From an uncultured Prevotellaceae bacterium (GTDB taxonomy: Bacteria; Bacteroidota; Bacteroidia; Bacteroidales; Bacteroidaceae): a DNA stretch of 60,484 bases. The stretch covers positions 1 through 60,484 of the forward strand of contig CAMVOK010000021.1 of NCBI GenBank assembly GCA_947169115.1, given 5' to 3'. The notes below the pieces were generated by a model. It saw only the letters and a program-made list of their open reading frames with translations, was not told the origin of the DNA and ran no database searches. Positions 9,412 through 18,567 of the stretch are shown piece after piece; positions within the stretch are counted from its first letter, which is position 1; each line of letters starts with the position of its first letter. The position numbers and the translations under genes are program-made.

Positions 9412-11787
9412 ATGCGAAAGAAGTTAATGATACTCTTGTGGGTGCTGTTCTTCGGAATGGTGGGAACGTTGGCAACGGTGTTCGTTCTCATCGAAAATGG
9501 CACTATCGGATATATGCCAGACCTGCAGCAACTGGAGAATCCTGTGGATAAGTATGCCAGTCAGGTGTTTTCGGAAGACGGGGTACTCTTGGGAACATGG
9601 AGCTATAGCCGTGCCAATCGTATTTTTGTTAGTTATGATGAATTGTCGCCCTATTTGGTGAAGGCTCTTGTGGCTACGGAGGACGAACGTTTCTACGAGC
9701 ATAGCGGTATTGACTTCAAGGCCGTTTTGCGTGCTATGGTGAAGCGTGTCGTCATGCGTCAGAAGCAGGCAGGAGGCGGTAGTACGATAACCCAGCAGTT
9801 GGCCAAGCAGTTGTATAGTGCCCAGGCCGGAAGCGTGTATGAACGTGCCATGCAGAAACCCATAGAGTGGGTGATTGCCGTAAAGTTGGAACGATACTAT
9901 ACGAAGGAGGAAATCATAACGATGTATTTGAACTATTTCGACTTCCTCCACAATGCCGTAGGCATAAAGACTGCGGCCAAGACCTATTTCGGAAAGGAGC
10001 CCAAAGACCTTACTATCAACGAGTCGGCCATGCTTATCGGTATGTGTAAGAATCCGTCGTTGTTCAATCCCGTCCGTCGTCCCGAGCAGGCTCGTGGTCG
10101 GCGCGATGTGGTAATAGACCAGATGGCCAAGTCCGGATGGCTGACGAAAGAGGAGGTCGATTCGTGTAAGGCACAGCCTGTGGAACTTAACTTCCATCGA
10201 CAAGACCATAAGGACGGCCATGCCACTTATCTGAGAGAGTATTTGCGTACAATACTTACGGCCAAGCAGCCCAAGCGCTCTAATTATGCTTCGTGGCAGG
10301 ACCAAAAGTTCTATGAGGACTCTCTGGCATGGGCTAATGACCCTCTCTATGGCTGGTGTAACAAGAATATCAACAAGAAGACGGGACTGCCCTACGACCT
10401 CTATCAAGATGGTCTGAAAATCTATACGACCATTGACAGCCGAATGCAGACATACGCTGAGGAGGCCATGACATCGCATGTCATAGGCACCTTGCAGCCT
10501 TTGTTCGACAAGGAACGTAAGGGTTCGTCAAAGGCACCATACGGAGCAAGTGTCTCAGAAGCGGATGTAAAACGTCTGCTGACACGTGGAAAACACCAAA
10601 GTGGCAGGTATATAAAGATGAAGGCCGACGGATGCTCCGAGGAAGAGATAGACAAGGCTTTCTCCACGCCTATGGAAATGACCGTCTATTCGCCTCATGG
10701 CGACATCGACACGGTGATGACTCCAATGGACTCCATCAAGTATTACAAGAGTTTCTTGCGTTCGGGCTTCCTTTGTGTCGATAATAACCGAGGGTATGTG
10801 AAGGCGTATGTGGGTGGACTGGACTACGCACATTTCCAGTATGATATGGTCAGTCAGGGACGTCGTCAGGTGGGTTCTACCATCAAACCCTATCTCTATG
10901 CTATGGCTATGGAGAATGGGTGGACACCCTGCGACTTGGCCCCCAATGAGCAGCGCACATACGGTAACTGGACACCGCGAAACGGCAGTCGTGCCCGATA
11001 TGGTGAGATGGTGACTCTGAAATGGGGACTGGCACAGAGTAACAACTGGATTTCGGCCTATCTGTTGAATGCCCTGAATCCTGTGCTCTTTGTGAAGTAC
11101 CTGCATAAGTTCGGAATCAAGAACAAACGGATAGAACCCTCTTTGGCTCTTTCATTAGGACCTTGTGAGGTAAGTGTCATGGAGATGGTGACGGCCTACA
11201 CCACCTTCCCCAAGGGTGGAACCCGCATTCAGCCCATCTTTATCACCAAGATTACGGATTCTGATGGTAACGTGGTAGCCGAAGTCTGTTCGTTGCAAGT
11301 GAAGAAAAACGAGCAGGACGAGAACGACACCCGTGAGGTGTTGAGCGAAGAGGCTGCCTATAAGATGGTGGACCTGATGCAGGGCGTTATGAACGGAGGT
11401 ACGGGTAGTCGCATGCGTTTCCGCTATGGCATCAAAGCAGAGATGGGAGGCAAGACGGGTACCACCAATGACAACTCCGACGGTTGGTTCGTGGGTTATA
11501 CCCCTTCGTTGACCTTTGGCGCATGGGTAGGCGGAGAAGAGCGTGACATCCACTTCAACAGCATGGCATACGGTCAGGGAGCCTCGGCCGCCCTGCCTAT
11601 CGTGGCCTTGTTCCTGCAAAAAGTGTTTGCCGACGACCACTTGCCGTATTCTCCAGATGAAAAATTCCAGTTCCCCAAGGGTTTCGACCTGTGCAGTGGT
11701 GGAGCCATTGACGATGGGGAGGAGATTATTGAGATGGTGGGTGAGGAACCCAGACAACCCGTCATGAACGATTTGATGAACTACTGA
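9412..11787 (+). CDS. Penicillin-binding protein 1A, bifunctional peptidoglycan synthase
   Basis: It polymerises glycan strands and cross-links stem peptides at the outer face of the inner membrane. Its 791 residues start with a membrane anchor (residues 5-27). The GT51 glycosyltransferase domain has the catalytic Glu in ATEDERFYEHSGID (E90) and GGGSTITQQLAKQL near 121. The transpeptidase has all three motifs: STIK with S489, SNN at 543-545 and KTGT at 681. The ATG at 9404 upstream is out of frame and too early, so 9412 is used. It starts a plus-strand run with kdsB, MORN, branching enzyme and DUF6057-like genes. Confidence 0.96.
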   Translation: MRKKLMILLWVLFFGMVGTLATVFVLIENGTIGYMPDLQQLENPVDKYASQVFSEDGVLLGTWSYSRANRIFVSYDELSPYLVKALVATEDERFYEHSGIDFKAVLRAMVKRVVMRQKQAGGGSTITQQLAKQLYSAQAGSVYERAMQKPIEWVIAVKLERYYTKEEIITMYLNYFDFLHNAVGIKTAAKTYFGKEPKDLTINESAMLIGMCKNPSLFNPVRRPEQARGRRDVVIDQMAKSGWLTKEEVDSCKAQPVELNFHRQDHKDGHATYLREYLRTILTAKQPKRSNYASWQDQKFYEDSLAWANDPLYGWCNKNINKKTGLPYDLYQDGLKIYTTIDSRMQTYAEEAMTSHVIGTLQPLFDKERKGSSKAPYGASVSEADVKRLLTRGKHQSGRYIKMKADGCSEEEIDKAFSTPMEMTVYSPHGDIDTVMTPMDSIKYYKSFLRSGFLCVDNNRGYVKAYVGGLDYAHFQYDMVSQGRRQVGSTIKPYLYAMAMENGWTPCDLAPNEQRTYGNWTPRNGSRARYGEMVTLKWGLAQSNNWISAYLLNALNPVLFVKYLHKFGIKNKRIEPSLALSLGPCEVSVMEMVTAYTTFPKGGTRIQPIFITKITDSDGNVVAEVCSLQVKKNEQDENDTREVLSEEAAYKMVDLMQGVMNGGTGSRMRFRYGIKAEMGGKTGTTNDNSDGWFVGYTPSLTFGAWVGGEERDIHFNSMAYGQGASAALPIVALFLQKVFADDHLPYSPDEKFQFPKGFDLCSGGAIDDGEEIIEMVGEEPRQPVMNDLMNY

Positions 11788-11828
11788 TAGTAATGCATAA
11801 TTGACAATGCATAATAAGAATATTTGAC

Positions 11829-12581
11829 ATGAAATTTATAGCAATTATACCAGCCCGATATGCTTCGACGCGTTTCCCGGCCAAGCCATTGGCTGTTTTA
11901 GGAGGTAAACCTGTTATACAGCGTGTTTACGAACGAGTGAAGAGTGTGTTGGACGAAGTGTATGTGGCAACCGATGACGAGCGCATACTGCGTGCTGTGG
12001 AATCGTTTGGTGGACGGGCTGTGATGACCTGTGAGGATCACAAGAGCGGTACTGACCGTTGCTACGAGGCATACCAGAAGATTGGTCATGAGAGCGATGT
12101 CGTTATCAACGTGCAGGGTGATGAGCCATTTATACATCCTTCTCAGATACAAACCCTACAGGCTTGTTTCAAGGACAGCAGCACCCAGATTGCAACCCTG
12201 GTGAAGCCCTTTGCCGTTACTGACAGCCTTGAGGCTCTTCAGAATCCCAATTCTCCCAAGGTGGTAGTGAGCGACGACGGACGTGCCCTCTACTTCAGTC
12301 GTAGTGTGGTGCCGTATCTCCGTGGCGTGGCTCAGGAGGAATGGCTTGTCCGTCATACGTTCTACAAGCATATCGGACTCTATGCATATCGTTCCGAGGT
12401 GCTAAGGGAAATCACACAACTGCCCCAGTCAACACTGGAGCGTGCCGAAAGTCTGGAACAGCTACGTTGGCTCGACCATGGATATGTAATCCGTGTCGGA
12501 CAAACCAATGTGGAAACTATCGGAATTGACACACCCGAGGACTTGGCACGGGCGGAAGCGTTTCTTAAATCGATTCAATAG
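11829..12581 (+). CDS. kdsB: 3-deoxy-manno-octulosonate cytidylyltransferase (CMP-KDO synthetase)
   Basis: It activates KDO with CTP for lipid A core assembly. It has 250 residues, the normal length. The nucleotide-binding N-terminus reads IIPARYASTRFPAKPLA, followed by DKSGTDR-like HKSGTDRC, VQGDEPFI and the late GIDTPEDL motif. It lies 41 bp after the PBP1A gene and 4 bp before the MORN-protein start, so it is probably in the same transcript. Its presence indicates a Gram-negative envelope with KDO-containing lipid A. Confidence 0.96.
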   Translation: MKFIAIIPARYASTRFPAKPLAVLGGKPVIQRVYERVKSVLDEVYVATDDERILRAVESFGGRAVMTCEDHKSGTDRCYEAYQKIGHESDVVINVQGDEPFIHPSQIQTLQACFKDSSTQIATLVKPFAVTDSLEALQNPNSPKVVVSDDGRALYFSRSVVPYLRGVAQEEWLVRHTFYKHIGLYAYRSEVLREITQLPQSTLERAESLEQLRWLDHGYVIRVGQTNVETIGIDTPEDLARAEAFLKSIQ

Positions 12582-12585
12582 GAAA

Positions 12586-13704
12586 ATGAAAAAAATACTG
12601 ATTATATTAAGTTTAATTGTTGGTACCCAATTATCAATTGTCAATTTGTCTTCTGCCCAAAGCATAACCATTGGCACATACACCTTCCCCGACGGAGGCC
12701 AGTATCAGGGAGAAATGTTTAAGGGGAAGCCTTGGGGTACGGGTACGACCACTTTCCGCAATGGCGATTTCCATCAGGGCAAATATGTCAAGGGAAAGCG
12801 TGAAGGCTATGGGGTATATCAGTTTACCGATGGCGAAAAGTACGAAGGCGAGTGGTTGCAGGACCACCAGCACGGACAGGGAACCTATTACTTTAAGAAT
12901 AACAACAAATACGTAGGCCTTTGGTATCGCGACATGCAGCATGGTCAGGGTACCATGTTTTATTACAACGGCGATATCTATAAGGGCACGTGGAAAGAGG
13001 ACCATCGCGAGGGCATTGGAACTTACACCTATGCCAATGGAGCCTATTACACAGGAACCTGGGTAGCCGATACCAAGCAGGGCAAGGGACGTTTCAGTTG
13101 GAACGACGGTAATTCCTATGATGGTGAATGGCGCAACAACCAGATGAGCGGTCGTGGCACCTACACTTATTCCTCCGGCGATACCTACACCGGTGAGTGG
13201 CTGAACAACGTGCCCCATGGTCGTGGCATCTACACCTATCGTAATGGTGACCGTTACGAGGGAACATACGTTAACGGAGAACGCACGGGTGAGGGTATAT
13301 CCACTTTTGCCAATGGCGACAAATACACCGGTCATTATACCCAAGGTGAGCAGGATGGCATGGGCACTTTCACGTGGGCCAACGGTTCCACCTACTACGG
13401 ACAGTGGAAGGCAGGAAAGCAAGAAGGCCGTGGCAAGTACACCTGGAGCAACGGCAACACCTATGAGGGTCTGTGGAAAGATGGTCTGATGGAGGGTGAG
13501 GGCATCCTGCGCGAGGCTGACGGGAACAAGTATAAGGGAAACTTCCACGAAGGTATGAAGGAAGGGCATGGCGTGTTTGAAGACAAGGACGGTGTGCGCT
13601 ACGAGGGAGAGTTCCGTCGCGATATGAAGGACGGAAACTTTGTCGTTCGTGAGGGCGGTCAGGTAAGAAGGACGACTTTTGTCCGTGATATTGAACAAAA
13701 CTAA
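12586..13704 (+). CDS. Exported MORN-repeat protein, 14 repeats
   Basis: A signal peptide (MKKILIILSLIVG to SSAQS) is followed by about 14 tandem 23-residue MORN units with the pattern GxGxYTYxNGDxYxGEW, filling almost the whole 372 residues. MORN repeats make elongated beta-hairpin rods and often bind lipids or proteins; the role here is unknown. The frame is open upstream to 12493 inside kdsB, but ATG 12586 gives the signal peptide and sits 4 bp after the kdsB stop. The repeats make the opposite strand open over the same span, which is an artefact of composition. Confidence 0.9.
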   Translation: MKKILIILSLIVGTQLSIVNLSSAQSITIGTYTFPDGGQYQGEMFKGKPWGTGTTTFRNGDFHQGKYVKGKREGYGVYQFTDGEKYEGEWLQDHQHGQGTYYFKNNNKYVGLWYRDMQHGQGTMFYYNGDIYKGTWKEDHREGIGTYTYANGAYYTGTWVADTKQGKGRFSWNDGNSYDGEWRNNQMSGRGTYTYSSGDTYTGEWLNNVPHGRGIYTYRNGDRYEGTYVNGERTGEGISTFANGDKYTGHYTQGEQDGMGTFTWANGSTYYGQWKAGKQEGRGKYTWSNGNTYEGLWKDGLMEGEGILREADGNKYKGNFHEGMKEGHGVFEDKDGVRYEGEFRRDMKDGNFVVREGGQVRRTTFVRDIEQN

Positions 13705-13725
13705 ATACACAATAAAAGTAGATAT

Positions 13726-15831
13726 ATGGCAACAACGAAAAAAACTGTGTCAACAGCAGCGAAAAAAGGCAAGACCACCAAAAAAGGAACAGCCAAGGTT
13801 GCAGCTCCACAGCCCCTTCAGCTCAAGCTGATTCGGAACGATAAGTATCTGGCAGATTTTGCGCCAGCCATCGAAGGACGTCACCAGTACGCCCAGAACA
13901 AAATTGACGAACTGACACAGAATGGGAAAATCTCGCTCTGTGACTTTGCCGACGGACATCTCTATTTCGGTCTTCATCGTACCGAGGATGGTGGTTGGGT
14001 GTTGCGCGAGTGGGCTCCCAATGCTACGGCCATCTATGTCATTGGCGATATGAACAAGTGGCAGGAGCGTCCCAAGTATGCTATGAAACGCCTCCGCAAT
14101 TCAGGAAACTGGGAGATAAAGTTGCCCGAGAATGCACTCCACCATGGCGACCTCTTCAAACTGAGTGTACACTGGGAAGGCGGACAAGGCGAGCGCATCC
14201 CGGCATGGGCCAAGCGTGTTGTGCAGGACGACGAGACAAAGATATTCAGTGCCCAGGTATGGAGCCCCGAGCAGCCTTATCAGTGGAAGGTCAAGAAATT
14301 CCGTCCCGATACCAATCCCCTCCTCATCTATGAGTGCCATATCGGTATGTCACAGGATGCCGAGAAGGTAGGAACGTATCGTGAATTTAAGGAAAATGTT
14401 CTGCCTCGTGTGGTCAAGGACGGCTACAATTGCATTCAGATTATGGCCATTCAGGAACATCCCTACTACGGAAGTTTCGGTTACCACGTCAGCAGTTTCT
14501 TTGCCGCCAGCAGTCGCTTCGGCACGCCCGAGGAACTGAAGGAACTTATCGACACTGCCCACCAGCAGGGAGTGGCTGTTATCATGGATATTGTGCACAG
14601 CCATGCCGTAAAGAATGAAATGGAAGGTTTAGGTAACTTTGCCGGTGACCCCAACCAGTATTTCTATCCCGGCGACCGTCACGAGCATCCCGCATGGGAT
14701 AGCCTGTGCTTCGACTATGGTAAGAACGAAGTTCTCCACTTCCTCCTCTCCAACTGTAAGTTCTGGCTCGAGGAATACCACTTCGACGGGTTCCGTTTCG
14801 ATGGTGTCACCTCCATGCTCTACTACAGCCATGGTCTTGGCGAAGCCTTCTGTGGGTATGCCGACTACTACAATGGTCATCAGGACGACAATGCCATTTG
14901 CTACCTGACTCTGGCCAACGAACTCATCCATAAGGTTAATCCTTCAGCCATCACCATAGCCGAGGAAGTAAGCGGAATGCCGGGCTTGGCAGCTCCCTTC
15001 AAGGATGGCGGTTATGGCTTCGACTACCGTATGGCCATGAACATCCCCGACTACTGGATTAAGGTTATCAAGGAACTTCGCGATGAGGACTGGAAGCCCA
15101 GCAGCATGTTCTGGGAGGTGAAGAACCGCCGTGCCGACGAGAAGACCATCTCATACTGCGAGAGTCACGACCAGGCTTTGGTGGGCGACAAGACCATCAT
15201 TTTCCGTCTTGTGGATGCCGACATGTACTGGCACTTCAAGAAGGGCGACCAAAACTACACCGCCGACCGTGGTATTGCTCTGCACAAGATGATTCGTCTG
15301 CTGACGGCCTCCACCATCAACGGTGGCTACCTCAACTTTATGGGTAACGAGTTCGGACATCCCGAGTGGATAGACTTCCCACGCGAGGGTAACGGCTGGA
15401 GCCATAAGTACGCCCGTCGCCAGTGGAACCTTGTGGATAACGAGGAACTCTGCTTCCACTACCTTGGTGATTTCGACCAGGCCATGCTTAAGACCCTCAA
15501 GAAGGAAAAGAACATTCAGAAGACTCCCGTTGTCGAGATTTGGCACAATGATGACGACCAGGTACTTGCCTTCCAGCGTGGCGATCTGCTGTTCTGCTTC
15601 AACTTCAGCCCCAACCGTAGTTACGATGGCTATGGATTCATGGTCAAGGAGGGAGCCTACGACTATGTACTGAATACCGATGCTACCAAGTTCGGAGGTA
15701 ATGGTTTGAACGACGATTCCGTACGTCACCTCACCAACTGGGATGCACAGCTTTCCCGTGACGGAAAGGGCTGGTTGCAGCTCTACTTGCCCGCCCGCTC
15801 TGCCTGTGTGCTGAAAAAGGTTAAGGAATAG
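13726..15831 (+). CDS. 1,4-alpha-glucan branching enzyme, GH13
   Basis: It introduces alpha-1,6 branches in glycogen. It has 701 residues. After a Lys/Thr/Ala-rich start of about 28 residues (MATTKKTVSTAAKKGKTTKK), a CBM48-like domain (LREWAPNATAIYVIGDMNKW) precedes the GH13 barrel. The four conserved regions are visible: DIVHSHAV, GFRFDGVTSM with nucleophile D359, TIAEEVSGMPG with acid/base E413, and CESHDQALVGD. Its layout recalls the eukaryote-type branching enzyme found in many Bacteroidetes rather than the longer E. coli GlgB. The basic N-terminal tail is unusual and probably disordered. It is cytoplasmic, with no signal peptide. Confidence 0.92.
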   Translation: MATTKKTVSTAAKKGKTTKKGTAKVAAPQPLQLKLIRNDKYLADFAPAIEGRHQYAQNKIDELTQNGKISLCDFADGHLYFGLHRTEDGGWVLREWAPNATAIYVIGDMNKWQERPKYAMKRLRNSGNWEIKLPENALHHGDLFKLSVHWEGGQGERIPAWAKRVVQDDETKIFSAQVWSPEQPYQWKVKKFRPDTNPLLIYECHIGMSQDAEKVGTYREFKENVLPRVVKDGYNCIQIMAIQEHPYYGSFGYHVSSFFAASSRFGTPEELKELIDTAHQQGVAVIMDIVHSHAVKNEMEGLGNFAGDPNQYFYPGDRHEHPAWDSLCFDYGKNEVLHFLLSNCKFWLEEYHFDGFRFDGVTSMLYYSHGLGEAFCGYADYYNGHQDDNAICYLTLANELIHKVNPSAITIAEEVSGMPGLAAPFKDGGYGFDYRMAMNIPDYWIKVIKELRDEDWKPSSMFWEVKNRRADEKTISYCESHDQALVGDKTIIFRLVDADMYWHFKKGDQNYTADRGIALHKMIRLLTASTINGGYLNFMGNEFGHPEWIDFPREGNGWSHKYARRQWNLVDNEELCFHYLGDFDQAMLKTLKKEKNIQKTPVVEIWHNDDDQVLAFQRGDLLFCFNFSPNRSYDGYGFMVKEGAYDYVLNTDATKFGGNGLNDDSVRHLTNWDAQLSRDGKGWLQLYLPARSACVLKKVKE

Positions 15832-16979
15832 TGCGATACTCCCATCCACAAGTACGTCAGACTGCACGGAGGATTCCCATTCTCTGTGTAATCTACTTTG
15901 CGCTTTTCTCCTTCTTCTGGTTGTTCTTTCTTCAGCGCGACCTGTTGGCACAGACCCAGTTTGTCATGTCCGGGGGAACAACCATTTACCGTCCCGTATC
16001 GGCAGCCCTGCTTTGTACGTTTCTGTTGACGGGCATCGGGGGTATCCTTACCCGTCTTTTCTCGTGGCTCCCCCTGCGCATGGGCGTATTGGCATGGTTC
16101 CCGTCCTTCATCCTGCTCGGGCTGCTGACGCATTGGCACTTCCCCATGTTGGCCGATGTGGGCAGTTCTCCCCATTGGAGTGTATATCTGCTTCTTTTCT
16201 TTCTCTTTCTTCTGGGATTGTTCTTGGGACGTTACATTCCCGACTCTTCAAAGGAGAATGGCACATTCTCCACATACGCATGGCCCAACCTGCTCGGCCT
16301 TCTGCTCTTCTCGTCCGTGTGTGTCGGCATTAGCAATACCGACATCCGTCTTCATCGGACACTGCTTTCAGCACGTTGTCTGGAAGAGGGCGACTATGGG
16401 CGGGCACTTCGGGCAGCCCGTTGGGAAACCCATCCCTCTCGTCTGCTTTCTGCCCAGACGGCATTGGCTTTGAGTGAGCGGGGCATCTTGGGCGACAGCC
16501 TTTTCTATTATCCACAGCCCTACGGAAGCGAGGGCTTGTTGCCCCTGCCGTCCGATTCCGTTCTGTTTGTCGATTTCCCATTGGCGGCAGGTCTTCACCT
16601 GGGCTATAAACGTGGGGCACACACGCGTGCAACCTTCTTCCTGCAGGTTATAGCCAATCGGGAGAAGGCACGTCCTGCTGTCCGGCAGTATTTGCTTTCG
16701 GCTCATTTACTTGACAAGCAACTCGGCCGTTTCCGTTCCGAGTTGCTTCATGGCGATACTCTCTCTGCTGAAAGTCTGCCCATGCATTATCGAGAGGCAC
16801 TTGTGCTTTATCAGGCGGTGGATTCTATGCTTCAGCCTCGTTTGGAGGACAGTCTGCTCGTTGCCCGTTACGAGGAGTTCGATTCTCTTCGTCATACCCT
16901 GGGTAAGCGTCGGGAGCGTCAGTATCGTGTCCGCGAACAGTTTGCCAATACCTATTGGTATTACTACTTTTTCGAGTAG
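15831..16979 (+). CDS. Polytopic membrane protein, DUF6057-like
   Basis: A GTG start overlaps the branching-enzyme stop by one base (TAGTG), indicating translational coupling. The first half has about five hydrophobic helices (for example PILCVIYFALFSFFWLFFL and YLLLFFLFLLGLFLGRYI). The second half is soluble and helical, with tandem-repeat-like text (ARCLEEGDYGRALRAARWE; QTALALSERGILGDSLFYYPQ). The membrane-plus-TPR-like layout and the ALSERGxLGDxLFxYPQ pattern recall DUF6057 proteins of Bacteroidetes, from memory only. At 382 residues it seems shorter than I expect for that family. Function unknown. It ends 15 bp from a convergent gene. Confidence 0.75.
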   Translation: MRYSHPQVRQTARRIPILCVIYFALFSFFWLFFLQRDLLAQTQFVMSGGTTIYRPVSAALLCTFLLTGIGGILTRLFSWLPLRMGVLAWFPSFILLGLLTHWHFPMLADVGSSPHWSVYLLLFFLFLLGLFLGRYIPDSSKENGTFSTYAWPNLLGLLLFSSVCVGISNTDIRLHRTLLSARCLEEGDYGRALRAARWETHPSRLLSAQTALALSERGILGDSLFYYPQPYGSEGLLPLPSDSVLFVDFPLAAGLHLGYKRGAHTRATFFLQVIANREKARPAVRQYLLSAHLLDKQLGRFRSELLHGDTLSAESLPMHYREALVLYQAVDSMLQPRLEDSLLVARYEEFDSLRHTLGKRRERQYRVREQFANTYWYYYFFE

Positions 16980-16994
16980 TCCCTTTCCTTTTGC

Positions 16995-17933
16995 TTAGCG
17001 TCTGCCACCGCGGCTGCTACCACCACGGCTGCTATTGCCTCGGCCGTTGTTACCTCCTCGTGTGAACCCACCATGGTTGTTCCCACCAGAGTTTGAGCGC
17101 TCGAAGCCTCTTGCGCCATGCTCCATGCCTCTTGTAGCTTGCCCCCTGTTCATGTTGTCGGGACGGTGGTTGCCACCTGTGACATTACCTCCGTGGTTCA
17201 TTCCGCTGTTATGTCCGGCATCAGGACGGTTCCCACCCACATTGCCATTGTTATGTCTGCCATCAGGACGGTTCCCACCAAAGCTTGGGCGTCCGTTACC
17301 TCTTGCACCTTGTTCCATGCCCCTTGCACCATGTCCTCCCCTGTTCATGTTGTGGTGGTCAAAGTGGAATCCATTTCCTCCGCGACGCTCGTGGGGATTG
17401 TGTCCGTAACGTCCGCCGTGGGGATTGGGATGCCCCGTCATGTGATGACCATTGCCGCGCAGACCTCCGTGCCAGACGGGCCGACGGTCGTGATAGAAGC
17501 CCAGTGTGTAGTGGAATCGTCCGTGTCCGCCGCGATAGTCCCAGTAGATGCGCGGACGGTGGTAGAAGTAGTAACTATGGGCATAGTAGTTATACACGGG
17601 GAAGTGCCATCCGCCGTTCAGCCACCACAGGGGGCGGAACAGATAGTCAACAGCAGAGAAGGCCGTCCACTGCCAGTCGTGAAGGATGTGGCGCAGGTCC
17701 TCGTTGCGATACGTCAGATAACGTGCATCGGCTAAGTCAGCCTCGCTGTTGATGGACAGCAGGTAGTCCAGGTTGATTTCGTAGGCATCGTTGTACTGCT
17801 GGTCGTTCAGATTCAGTTCGTAGGCCATTTTGTCGGTCAGGTAGTAAGCCCTTTCGCGTGCTGTTTCGTAATCCATTGCATTCGTTCCCATCCAGGCGAA
17901 GATTGCAAACAAAGTCATCATGTAACGTTTCAT
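16995..17933 (-). CDS. Secreted Gly/His/Asn/Arg-rich protein of unknown function
   Basis: This 312-residue protein has a short signal peptide (MKRYMMTLFAIFAWMGTNA) and a helical DUF-like segment (ETARERAYYLTDKMAYELNL...DAYEINLDYLLS). A Tyr/Trp/His-rich stretch follows (NYYAHSYYFYHRPRIYW). The last 170 residues are low-complexity, with repeats such as GGNRPDGRHNNG, ARGMEQGARG and GNNGRGNSSRGG. It may bind metal or surfaces through His, but that is only a guess. The frame is open to 18128, but the -7 box at 17963-17970 and the signal peptide favour ATG 17933. Confidence 0.75.
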   Translation of the reverse strand: MKRYMMTLFAIFAWMGTNAMDYETARERAYYLTDKMAYELNLNDQQYNDAYEINLDYLLSINSEADLADARYLTYRNEDLRHILHDWQWTAFSAVDYLFRPLWWLNGGWHFPVYNYYAHSYYFYHRPRIYWDYRGGHGRFHYTLGFYHDRRPVWHGGLRGNGHHMTGHPNPHGGRYGHNPHERRGGNGFHFDHHNMNRGGHGARGMEQGARGNGRPSFGGNRPDGRHNNGNVGGNRPDAGHNSGMNHGGNVTGGNHRPDNMNRGQATRGMEHGARGFERSNSGGNNHGGFTRGGNNGRGNSSRGGSSRGGRR

Positions 17934-17962
17934 AGTTGTAGGTTTTATTTGTTTATCTGCTG

Positions 17963-17970
17963 CAAAGTTA
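17963..17970 (-). promoter_or_regulatory. -7 box TAACTTTG for the Gly/His-rich protein
   Basis: TAnnTTTG match on the minus strand, 30 nt before the ATG at 17933. Confidence 0.5.
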
Positions 17971-18146
17971 CCCACTTCCTCCGAGCCGGCAAATGTTCTT
18001 TCCCTATACCTCTGGGGGAATTCTCCTCTTCGTGTTCTGGATTTTCCCCTTGGCCATAGAACGTTGGGGCCGTCCTTACGTGCGCACGCGCATTTATTTT
18101 TATATAGATGTAAGTTCAATCCGTCCAAGAGCCTGTGGCTGGGAAT

Positions 18147-18194
18147 AAAACAAACATGTTTGTTTTGTCCATCTCTCGACTTTCACTATATTTG
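18147..18194 (+). promoter_or_regulatory. Plus-strand promoter with overlapping 20-bp palindrome
   Basis: TTTG (18164-18167), a 19-nt spacer and TATATTTG (18187-18194) form a near-ideal Bacteroidetes promoter. A perfect palindrome, AAAACAAACATGTTTGTTTT (18147-18166), overlaps the -33 element and looks like an operator. The only downstream plus-strand content is the short segment at 18201-18298. Confidence 0.6.
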
Positions 18195-18200
18195 TGGCGA

Positions 18201-18298
18201 GAAATGCTAGTGGGACTAGAAAAACTAGTGGGACTGAGTAGCATAATAAAGATGAGGGCATGTCCTGATTGAAAGACACATCCTCATTCTTGGTTTTA
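18201..18298 (+). ncRNA. Possible small RNA or 22-codon small-protein transcript
   Basis: It starts about 7 nt after a good promoter. ATG 18204 opens a 22-codon ORF (MLVGLEKLVGLSSIIKMRAC, then PD) ending at 18272. The segment has a direct repeat CTAGTGGGACT (twice), an outer stem ATGCTA/TAGCAT and an inner ACTAG/CTAGT. An imperfect GATGAGG...CCTCATT hairpin then TTGGTTTT could terminate it. A structured RNA, a leaderless small protein, or a decayed repeat are all possible. Confidence 0.35.
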
Positions 18299-18313
18299 TG
18301 GTGCCGCGTGAGG

Positions 18314-18565
18314 TCAGTTGCCGTACTGGTGTGAGCGGTTCCAGACCTCGTCCCATATGGCCTGTTCCTTGGCGTTGGCTTCGATGATGTCGTTCTCGCC
18401 TGTGCCACTACCCACGCCGAGACCATCTGCGTTTGTGTCGTGTATGCTCCCCGTGAGTATATCCGAATCGTTGTCCATGAGGGCGGTTGCGGTCTGTGGG
18501 GCTATGTATGTTTTCTTTTTCATGTCCGTTGTCGTGTCGTTGAGGTCGAAGTTCAGATTTGTCAT
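18314..18565 (-). CDS. Small 83-residue protein with MKKKTYIAP-type N-terminus
   Basis: The ORF begins with ATG 18565, 2 bp after the ispE stop, with an alternative ATG at 18523 giving MKKKTYIAPQTATAL. The sequence continues to a DILTGSIHD segment and a Gly/Asp-rich part, ending in DEVWNRSHQYGN. Short ORFs opening with MKKxYxxP followed by an acidic segment and ILxGS recur in Prevotella-type genomes, from memory, usually unannotated. The region around GSIHD may be a leader cleavage site, but no exporter or modifying enzyme is adjacent. It may be translated with ispE. Function unknown. Confidence 0.6.
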   Translation of the reverse strand: MTNLNFDLNDTTTDMKKKTYIAPQTATALMDNDSDILTGSIHDTNADGLGVGSGTGENDIIEANAKEQAIWDEVWNRSHQYGN

Positions 18566-18567
18566 GA

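Larger units (their letters stand above)
17934..18313. other. 380-bp gene-poor region with small transcript candidate
   Basis: The left end holds a minus-strand promoter for the Gly/His-rich protein (17963-17970). The middle (17975-18130) shows nothing I recognise. The right end has a 20-bp palindrome, a plus-strand promoter, a 22-codon ORF and a hairpin, described separately. Confidence 0.6.

Noticed and set aside
9424..10479. 351-codon minus-strand open frame
   Set aside because: Antisense to PBP1A, which has all catalytic motifs.
12634..13710. Long open frame (358 codons) antisense to the MORN gene
   Set aside because: It mirrors the regular 23-codon repeat of the MORN gene, has no family resemblance, and the plus strand has a signal peptide and clear repeats.
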